From Blastobasis lacticolella (lineage: Eukaryota > Arthropoda > Insecta > Lepidoptera > Blastobasidae), in NCBI GenBank assembly GCA_905147135.1, contig LR990044.1, positions 8,684,122 through 8,748,121 of the forward strand: a stretch of DNA of 64,000 bases. Reading direction: 5' to 3'. Below are positions 56,875 to 64,000 of this stretch, piece after piece. Numbering within the stretch: position 1 is the first letter of the stretch; the number at the start of each line of letters is the position of its first letter. The notes beneath the pieces were generated by a model. That model searched no databases. It was given only the letters and a program-made list of their open reading frames with translations, and was not told the DNA's origin. Both the position numbers and the translations under genes were made by a program.

Positions 56875-58149
56875 TCAATTTATTACGTTTGTTATGCTCA
56901 TGTTGATTTCAGTTTCATAGTCAGTGTCTGGTTCTCTATTAATGACTTTTGATAAGTCGTCAGCAAATAACGCGCAGGGATACTTGATGATGGAGGGAAG
57001 ATCATTTATACAGAGAATGAATAATGTTGGTCCAATCAAGCTCCCCTGGGGTACCCCAAAATGGTTTCCTCTGATTGAAGATTTGTATGCGGTCATTTGA
57101 GACGAGTCATTCAGCTTATTTATTTCAACCATTTGTTGTCTTTCAGTTAGATAGGACTTCCAGTCATGTGCAAGCCCTCGAATACCGTATGGCTCTAGCT
57201 TATACCGAAGTGTTTTATGGCATACATGGTCAAACGCTCTACTCATATCGAACAACAACATGGAGGCAGGAACTCGTTTGTCCATGTGGTGTGATATATG
57301 TTTAACAAGACTGAAGCAGGCCAGGGACGTTGATTTTCCTTTTTGGAAGCCGCATTGCTGAGGACATATTATGTTGAATTTTCCACAAAAATCAGTTAGT
57401 CTCTTAAGGAAAGCCTTTTCAAATATTTTTGGTAGAACGGGAATGAGTGTAATAGGTCTATAGTTTCGAACATCATCTTGCTCTCCTCTTTTGAACAGTG
57501 GTTTTACGATGGAAAGTTTTAGGGAGGATGGAAATACCCCGTTACCAAAAGATAAATTTACTAAATGCGCCAGAATAACACACAGTTCATCCGCACACGC
57601 TTTTATTATTTTAGTGCTTATGCCATCATATACAACTGAGCCAGTGTTATTTAGGGAACTAATATTTTTTTTAATTTCGTAATGGTCAGTAGGTGCCAAG
57701 AAGAAGGACGCACTATTCAACTTTAATTTGGGTCCACTGGTAGCAGATTGTCGGTTAATTTTCTCTAGATTTATAAAATGATCATTAAGCATTGTTGCAA
57801 TGGATGTCGGGTCATTAATTTTCTGATTTTCAGGTGTCAATTGCTGAATGGTATTAATTTTTGTTATATTGTTAAATTTATTATTATTGTTGATGAGATC
57901 CCAAGTAGCTCTACATTTATTTTTTGCGTTATTTATGTAGGCTTCATTGCTTGATTTTTGGACCTGACTTATAACCTTATTTAATAATTTTGAGTATTTT
58001 TTGAACTTATTTTTTGCATCTTTGGATTTCTGTTTATTATACAAGAATCTAAGTTTTCTTTTAGTATGGCAGGAAGCTTTTAAACCTTTAGTTATCCATT
58101 TAGGGTAGCATTTGTGTTCATGACTTTGATTTTCATTGTGGGGAAACAT
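56875..58149 (-). pseudogene. CR1-like LINE reverse transcriptase
   Basis: A 424-codon frame with NYRPITLIPVLPKIFEKAF, CGFQKGKST, LLFDMSRAFDHVCHKTL, GNHFGVPQGSLIGPTLF and the catalytic FADD (LFADDLSKVI) near the C-terminal end. The usual region C-terminal to FADD is cut short by a stop. Upstream homology (NSDKIDEAFEYFHNELQLLYN) lies in another frame, so a frameshift separates it. Non-functional as a full element. Confidence 0.85.
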
Positions 58150-58250
58150 AGGTTATACAAAAGTTGTAACTCATTGTGAAAATATTCAAATGCCTCGTCA
58201 ATTTTGTCGCTATTGTAAACAAATGACCAGGGGTAACTATTTCTACTACC

Positions 58251-58789
58251 TACTAACTATGGCTACATATTTCTTAAATTTAGTTATGTTATCTAAACTG
58301 TAATCTCTTAATCTGTATCTTGACCGATTTGTAGAGGTTCACATCATATTCCAATCAAGACAGGCTCACTCAAATTAAATTGACAAATGTATCAATGCAA
58401 TGTAATCATATTTAAATGTACCTGTGGGTTTCTTGCCGTTTCTTTTTCCCACAGATGGTCATTTTCCTAACTGAAGCGGCATACTGACAGACAGACGACA
58501 TTCTTTTTACTTATTTGTTCCGAGCTCAGGGGGCGACGCGGGTAGGCCGGCTGGTGCGTGCGGGTGTGAGCGCCGGCGGGCTGGCTGGGGCCGGGCGCGC
58601 GCCGCACATGATTCGCCTAGGCGGTTATGTGCGTGGCGCGTATCGGTTCCCGGTGTCTCGCCGGAGTAAGCCCTCGTACGCGCTGATCGGTCTGCATGCG
58701 TCGCCCCCTACCTGGATGAGCTCGCTTAACTTCCCTTTGTTTTCCGTTAGATTTTTGACTTTTGAAAAGAAATTAATTAACGTAATCCT
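58251..58789. other. Foreign GC-rich insertion within the CR1-like LINE
   Basis: The minus-strand EN frame stops at 58788 and RT homology resumes near 58250. The 540 bases between belong to neither. Bases 58510-58700 are very GC-rich and carry a 94-codon plus frame (58515-58799) starting MFRAQGATRVGRLVRAG. 'tgggtttcttgccgtttctt' near 58428 resembles a motif found in other insect repeats. I cannot identify it; a nested mobile element is the simplest explanation. Confidence 0.5.
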
Positions 58790-59490
58790 AATTCAATAAA
58801 TACTTTTTCATGTAATCTCTTTTTGTTTGATACCAGTGTTTTACTTGTTTTGGTCTGTTTTGTACTGGGATAGTGAACACTTGAGCATATTCGTGGTCTG
58901 ACAGGGCAAGTGGTAAGATAGTACCTACCGAGCCTCTACTACTGCTCGCAATATGATCACATGATCCCTGACGTGTCGGCGTGTCAATGTGAAGATCAAG
59001 ACCATAGCTATCTACCAGCTCTTTAAGTTTTCGTGATGATTTTGTTTCCTTAAGGGTGTCAATATTCCAATCTCCAGTCAAAATAATAGTTTTTTTTGTT
59101 TTTCGTCAATTTGTCTAACAGAATACTGAGTTTCTCTAAGAAAATGTTAACTGCGGCCCCGGAACTCTAAAGATACACACCAAAATAATTTTATAATTTG
59201 TGATTTCTACTCCGCAACATTCAAAGTCAAACTCAGACGCAAGATCGTCAATAAATGAGATACGTTGAACCTCAACAGTATTGTGATGCAGTATGCAGAC
59301 TCCTCCACGCTTTTGTTGTGGTCTACAATAACTAGAACTCAAATTATAGCCCTTAAGTGCTATATTTGACTCTTATTTTTTTGATATAAATATTTCCGAT
59401 AGGCACAAAATGTCAATAGGTTGTTTATAGTAATTAGCTAATTCTCCTTCTTGCTGAGAAACCCTGCCAAATTTTGATGCATGATTCTAA
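58788..59490 (-). pseudogene. CR1-like LINE endonuclease (broken)
   Basis: Minus-strand pieces in order: IMHQNLAGFLSKKE near 59480, RPQQKRGGVCILHHNTVEV (frame 59136-59342), then TGDWNIDTLKE and LALSDHEYAQVF (frame 58788-59081). GDWN and SDH are the usual APE-endonuclease motifs. Frameshifts between the pieces make it non-functional. Confidence 0.8.
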
Positions 59491-59502
59491 ATACATTCTT
59501 AT

Positions 59503-60246
59503 TTAATAAAAAGGAACTTGATTTGGGATTTCATCTGAATAACTATTTTTATTTAAATGTCCAATATCATTACAGTTACTTTTCAATACGTTATTATTTT
59601 GAAAAACTATGTCATTATTATTACAATTGTTAAAATATTCATTGTTTCTTTTGGAGTAGAGTGTATTATGTGTATTATGTAGTATCTGCCTATATATTGA
59701 AAAAGTTAAATAGTCTACAAAATATTGTGATCCATGGCGGGAATTTTTATAATGCATTTTTAGGTAATTACTATGCATAAAACCTTCACATATCAGTTTA
59801 ATATCGTAGTTCATACTATTGTAAAATATACGCGAATTATTAGGCAAGCCACAAACTATAACATTTGTATTAGTGTTTGATGAGAGCCATCTAAGCAAAT
59901 CAGTTCTTAATTCTGTTGGATACTTGTCATTAATTCCCCCCAAGACAACCACAAAATCACGCATGTTTAAGCTATTTATACCGCCCTTACAAGTATCCAG
60001 GACTGCATTCAAGCTGGCGTCATTTTTGATGAAACAGAGCACCTCGTATTCTGTGCCAACCAATTTTTGCAGCACACTTTGTAAACCTCGCCCTTTTTGG
60101 TCAGCTATTACAAATATTCTCTTCTTCCTCTCGTACGCGCCGTCGATGCTACCCATAGAGACCTGCATTAGATCTTCAGTGCAATGGTTTTGTTGTTGGT
60201 TATCAGGACCTTCGGTAATAACGGGACTGGTCTTGGGGCGTAGCAT
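59503..60246 (-). pseudogene. CR1-like LINE ORF1, SGNH/esterase-like domain
   Basis: A 247-codon frame: IFVIADQKGRGLQSVLQKL near residues 44-62, DFVVVLGGINDKYP around 97-110, NTNVIVCGLPNN near 126-137, and a C-terminal part rich in Asn. The order ('D..GRGL', 'GGIND', 'GLP') fits the lipase/esterase-like fold in ORF1 of some CR1 elements. Here the usual Ser of the catalytic GDS is Ala-Asp-Gln, so activity is doubtful. The function is RNA-binding/accessory by family, not shown. Confidence 0.65.
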
Positions 60247-60730
60247 TGAAGAATTAATGTTTGTTATATTTTTGACATTTTTGCGTTTCTTTTTTTATTT
60301 GTAGACTAAGATTGAGGTATTTCCACTTGCGGTACCTGCGCATATATGCAGTAGTTGCTTCTTCTTCTTGTTCTGTAACTCTTCGCTCTAATAACTTTTT
60401 TTCCAGTATGGTATTTTCCATTTCATTCTGGGCGATGTTTGTACTCCGGGTGCCTTACATGGAGAAGGTGAAAGATTGCGTGTGGTTTGTTTCTGATGAG
60501 ACTCGCTTATAGCAAGTGGTGTATTACGCTCTTGGTGAGACTCGGAAGCAGCATATGGTGTGGCTAGTTCATGATGGGGCTCGGAGGCAGCATACCCGGC
60601 CGCATGTATCGTAGTCGATGTCTTCCGGGTGCCTACTTTTTTACAGTGAGGGGCCACTGAATTGCGCGGTGTTGATGAAACAAGGATAGATCTTGCTGGT
60701 TTTCTTGACTTCGCTTAGATGGGGTTTTGT

Positions 60731-60901
60731 TTACATATCTTGAACGTTCAATTTTGTTTGTTTTTCATCAAAGAGAAAAGTTTGACAGATATTTGCGCAG
60801 TCAAGATCAAATATATTGTTACAAGATTTACATTGCATGAATTCACTTTTGTAGAGTAATTTTTTCTTGCATTTAGTACAAGTTGGAATATGTTCTGCCA
60901 T
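60731..60901 (-). pseudogene. CR1-like LINE ORF1 zinc-finger piece
   Basis: A 56-codon frame, MAEHIPTCTKCKKKLLYKSE, then FMQCKSCNNIFDLDCANICQ. The C-x2-C ... C-x2-C ... D-x2-C spacing is like the PHD/treble-clef finger at the start of CR1 ORF1. A stop follows soon after, so this ORF1 is split from the esterase-like part at 60246. Confidence 0.65.
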
Positions 60902-61010
60902 TTGGGATACAAAAACAGCGCCCTCTGTGCACCTTTAGTTACGACCTTATCGCGCGTCAGAAGCGCAAGCAAGCAATCGATATTTACGTCATTAGTAAAC
61001 ACTCAGAACC

Positions 61011-61299
61011 ATAAATGTCGTTAGTGTCTTTGCCGGTTTGTCAGAGGTGGTGGATCTTCTACACAGATGTCGCTAGTGTCGTTAATGTCGCCGTCTGTTT
61101 AGCATAGATGATAATGTATTGGCACTGGCTCGATATTCATATTCATATTTTTTTATTAGTATTGTTCATACATAGTCCAAAATTCAGTATCTAGGTATAC
61201 ATTATGTCCTAACTAACAATGCATATATTTGAGTATTTACATCAATAATTAAATAGTATCACAGTCAATAGAATTAACGATACAGATAGTTAAAGAAGT
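61011..61299. other. AT-rich intron 7 sequence
   Basis: Intron sequence of copy C after the LINE 5' side. Nothing recognised apart from repeated 'gatgtcgctagtgtcgtt'-like words at 61010-61090. Confidence 0.35.
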
Positions 61300-61510
61300 A
61301 CTGCACAGATGTCGCTGGAGTCTATCAACTGCCGGACCCTTGGTCCTCTGGTCACAACACACGGCCAGGTGGGGCCTTTTCTACCTTCTCCATCTTCGCT
61401 TGCCAACATTGGCGGCTACCTTATTCCTTCATCGCCAAAAGTACTAGAGAGTACGAGTACATATTATTTACGCCGACAAAACATTGGCAAACTTTTATCA
61501 GAAAAATTAT
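61300..61510 (+). repeat. Dispersed repeat, second copy of 2740-3060
   Basis: Shares with the reverse complement of 2740-3060 the blocks 'ggacccttgg', 'ctctggtcacaac', 'ccttctccatcttcgcttgcc' and 'attatttacgcc'. A 71-codon frame covers it by chance. Confidence 0.55.
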
Positions 61511-62529
61511 GGCTTACTGATTAGGACTTCTAATAGGACATTTTATTTTAATTAAAATGATAAATTCATAAATAAATAAAAATGATTAAGGATGGTAAGC
61601 AAATAATTATTCAAGGAAGAGAAATACACATTATTATTGTGTATAGGTATGTTAATCGCAAGATTCCTAGAGTAGAATAAAAGTTTGTGTCATACTGAAA
61701 AAATTTAATGCTATTTTTGTTGCTTGTCTGACTGCAGCTTATCTTTTTCTCTTTCTAGACAAGGGTTGCCTGGAAGAGATCTCTTGTAGCGATAAGGCCG
61801 CCTTTGCCCACAATGTTTGAATAACCTGAACAAAGACCTGTTAAATTTTCTTTTTTAAAATTTTGTGTGCAATATATCTATATATCTATCTCTTCTTCAG
61901 TATATCACGAGCCCATGTACCTCATTGTAAACTAATATATTGATTGATTTTGCAGCTGGTGGACCCAGATACCAATATATATCTTACTGAGGCCAATGAG
62001 GTGGGCGAGTTGTGGGTAAAAGGACCAGCTGTGATAAAGGTAAGAAAAAATCGAGTCAATCATAATAATCATGTATGTATGTGCATATTTAAATTCATAT
62101 AAGTGTGGATCTATTATTGACTAATAATGATGTATTTTGCTTTTTACAAAGTTCATTTAGCTGTTGATTCAACGAAATAAATAAAATAAAGTAAACAAAT
62201 AAATTCATTCCCGGTTGTACCCACTGGGTCCGACTGGTTACAAATTCTCAGTCGTATCCACCCAGTTGTAGGGTAGATGCAGGGTAGGTGTAGGGTAGGA
62301 TTGTTGAAACCAACCCTCGTTGAGATGGTTATGTAAATAAAAAAAATTATTTACAGAGCTATTACAAAAACGAAGAGGCGACCAAAGACACCTTTTCCGA
62401 CGACTGGATGAAAACCGGTGATCTGTTCTACAGGGACGACAACTGGAATTTCTTCTTCGTTGAACGCCACAAGCTATTACTCAAATACAGGAACCATCAG
62501 GTGTGTTTGTGTGTGTGCTTTTTATGTAA

Positions 62530-62860
62530 GACTTGACAGGCATTTGACGCCATCTCACCTGTTGTTAAGTGACGATGCAGCCGAAGATGGAGCATGCCTG
62601 TCTAGAAACAGCGTATATTTACTCTAGCCTTGAAGGCGTCTAGATTATAATGATCAGAGAACACACTCGAAGGCAACGTGTTCCATTCCTTAGCCGTATG
62701 CATTGTAAAGGCTGAAATAAAGCGACTCTTGCTCGAAGATCCACGACATAAAGATGAAGCGTTCGCCCAGATCACGAAGACCGACAGACGCGCAATCCTA
62801 CGCCGATGCTCGAGACTCTGCAGCTTAGCTGCAGTCAATTGCAGGTCACAAATGCGGGTG
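62530..62860 (-). mobile_element. LINE tail fragment in intron 9 of copy C
   Basis: The longest tail fragment of the 8.7-12.2 kb LINE family. The minus strand encodes decayed [19 protein letters not shown], then [27 protein letters not shown] and the 3' end. About 60 codons present in the intact LINE are deleted between those two blocks. It begins only 30 bases after exon 9. Confidence 0.85.
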
Positions 62861-63169
62861 TTATATGTATATTTGGTTTTTCAACTTCAACTACAGTAAC
62901 TTAACTATGGGAGTTACTCTTCCTCAGTTTTGTTTACCTAATATCTATGCTAGGGAGCGGCTTAACGTTAGTTGAGTTGAAAATAAACTAGGGACCGAAT
63001 GCGGTACTTTCCACATTCTGGGGGCGGTCCGTTTTTTACTTTGTATTCTGGTCGCACTATTAGGGTTTTAAAATTGGGTGTGCGGGTTTGTAAAATTCCA
63101 CTACAACTTGGGGATAAATGACGGTTTAAATTTTTTAATACTATTGTGACATAGAATTCCACGACCAAC

Positions 63170-63240
63170 CTTTGTGGAAATCTCTGGGGGAGGCCTATGC
63201 CAAGCAGTAGGCGTCTTTTGGTTGATATGATGATGATAGA
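63170..63240 (+). mobile_element. LINE 3' end scrap before exon 10
   Basis: 'aatctctgggggaggcctat', 'gccaagcagtaggcg', 'tcttttggttgatatgatga' and a gatgat tail resemble the 3' terminus of a LINE family common in Lepidoptera. It ends about 35 bases before exon 10 of copy C. Confidence 0.65.
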
Positions 63241-63434
63241 ATTTCAAGACGCTCTTGCCTTCTAAATGGTTCCAGGTTTCCCCTTCTGAGTTAGAAGAAG
63301 TGATCCGCGGGCACCCGAGCGTGGAAGAGGTGGCGGTGGGCGGGCTCCCGGACCCGGAGTGCGGGGATCTGCCCGTTGCCTGCGTCGTGAGCCGCCAAGA
63401 CAGCATGGTCAGCAGATCAAGGACCTGGTCAAAG

Positions 63435-64000
63435 GTTCGAGTCTGATGTAACTGATTGATAGTTCAAGCCCACGTTGTGGTCCAATAAGTATAGCACACC
63501 ACGTATTCCCTACGCTTAAAACTCCTGTTATTTGTCATCTTCTTCTGGTCAGAAACTACAGAATAGATATTACTATATACTAACGTCCGAAAGACGGAAT
63601 TCCAATTTTAAAAAGGTGTCTCTATTGTATGCCTTAACACTTATTGTCCTAAGCATTATAGTCCTTAGGACAATAAGTGTTGCCGATTGCCGTAATATCG
63701 TTACTACTAATTTTACTTTTTATTTATTTTATTTTATCCTAATTATCGGAAGTTCTAACGTCGTTAGTCCTAGCCCAAGTCCTAATATTTTATTATCAAT
63801 ATTTTATATAAACAAAGTACCATGCAAAAAAAATATACAAGAATATTTTAGTTCATTTGGCGCCAGTTTGTAAAATGCCATACCGAAATTTTTTAGATTT
63901 GGTTCGCGGTGGTTAATAACAACTAACATGCTCGTTGTTTCGCTCTTTGCATCCTAACTCCTTTATGACCTAAGGCCGTTTTTGATAGATTCAGTTTTGT
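63435..64000. other. Copy C intron 10 or 3' flank
   Basis: AT-rich; the expected exon 11 signature (GTLTDTKQLRGG... PTGK) is not found on the plus strand. A 113-codon frame at 63532-63873 is low-complexity and hydrophobic with no recognised domain. A short inverted pair, 'cttattgtcctaagcattat' and 'tccttaggacaataagtg', forms a near-perfect stem at 63641-63680. Confidence 0.45.

Larger units (their letters stand above)
55818..61010 (-). mobile_element. CR1-like LINE in intron 7 of copy C
   Basis: A minus-strand element with parts in the expected order: zinc-finger frame (60731-60901), SGNH/esterase-like ORF1 frame (59503-60246), endonuclease (about 59490-58800), reverse transcriptase (58149-56875) and 3' UTR. 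Its 3' end at 55818-55840 is a short microsatellite (attcaattcaattcaatt on the plus strand), as in CR1-type elements, with no poly(A). ORF1 and the EN/RT frame are broken, and a foreign GC-rich segment separates EN from RT. The 5' boundary is approximate. It accounts for most of the 6.3-kb intron. Confidence 0.8.
45596..63434 (+). pseudogene. Luciferin 4-monooxygenase-like gene, copy C (frameshifted, 3' end outside window)
   Basis: Exons: 45596-45751, 50711-50918, 51362-51563, 52121-52243, 53034-53208, 53884-54024, 55496-55621, 61956-62039, 62357-62500, 63276-63434. The same intron positions as A and B, with good splice sites and open frames through exon 9. Motifs: STSGTTGPPK around 204-213, YGMSE, GELWVKGP, TGD, VERHKLLLKYRNHQ. 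Exon 6 has two extra codons and exon 9 one fewer. In exon 10 a 7-base deletion after 'gacagcatggtc' shifts the frame, so it reads into a TGA just past the exon, and the exon-11 junction would be out of phase. Exon 11 is not found up to 64000. The start Met aligns with Met19 of A and B because the upstream ATG is AGA here. Either a decaying gene or, if the deletion is an assembly error, a working paralogue that is more diverged than A and B. Confidence 0.8.

Noticed and set aside
58515..58799. 94-codon plus-strand frame
   Set aside because: Lies in an unexplained GC-rich insertion within a LINE; openness may be due to composition. Kept as a finding and not called as a gene.
63532..63873. Possible final exon or separate membrane protein gene after copy C
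   Set aside because: It does not contain the conserved exon 11 sequence and its hydrophobic composition is that of AT-rich DNA.

Overview
This window looks like nuclear DNA from an insect, most likely a moth or butterfly. That is inferred from AT-rich intergenic sequence, small exons with GT-AG introns, insect-type adenylate-forming enzymes, and several repeat tails I recognise as typical of lepidopteran genomes (APE-type LINE tails, a tRNA-derived SINE, 'agatggcgc'-ended foldback elements). No species can be named.

The only host genes I can support are three tandem plus-strand copies of one gene in the right two thirds: copy A (22858-30515), copy B (33531-41916) and copy C (45596 to at least 63434). 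They encode luciferin 4-monooxygenase-like / 4-coumarate-CoA-ligase-like (AMP-binding, ANL superfamily) proteins. A and B each assemble into 11 exons with identical exon lengths and phases and a 567-residue protein. C has the same exon pattern through exon 10, but exon 10 carries a 7-base deletion that breaks the frame, and exon 11 is not in the window.

A and B lie in a direct segmental duplication (about 20413-30952 and 31445-42403). Its two units differ mainly by insertions and deletions: foldback elements in introns 4 and 6 and a poly(A) repeat upstream in A; a terminal-inverted-repeat element in intron 2 and a LINE tail in intron 3 of B; and a deletion in intron 10 of A. Each unit gives the empty site for insertions in the other. 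Copy C is older and its introns are swollen by a CR1-like LINE, foldback elements, a 104-bp tandem array, a Harbinger transposase relic and SINEs.

The left third (1-20400) has no recognisable host gene. It holds a LINE with an open 1059-codon endonuclease/reverse-transcriptase frame on the minus strand (8682 to about 12230), degraded reverse transcriptase pieces, at least four foldback or TIR elements (14634-15032, 15516-15882, 18031-18110, 18158-18892), SINE and LINE tails, and AT-rich sequence in which I see nothing.

Functionally, the array encodes adenylating enzymes that would activate an unknown carboxylic acid with ATP. All three copies have altered residues in the phosphate-binding loop, and A and B have no C-terminal peroxisome signal, so luciferase activity should not be assumed.
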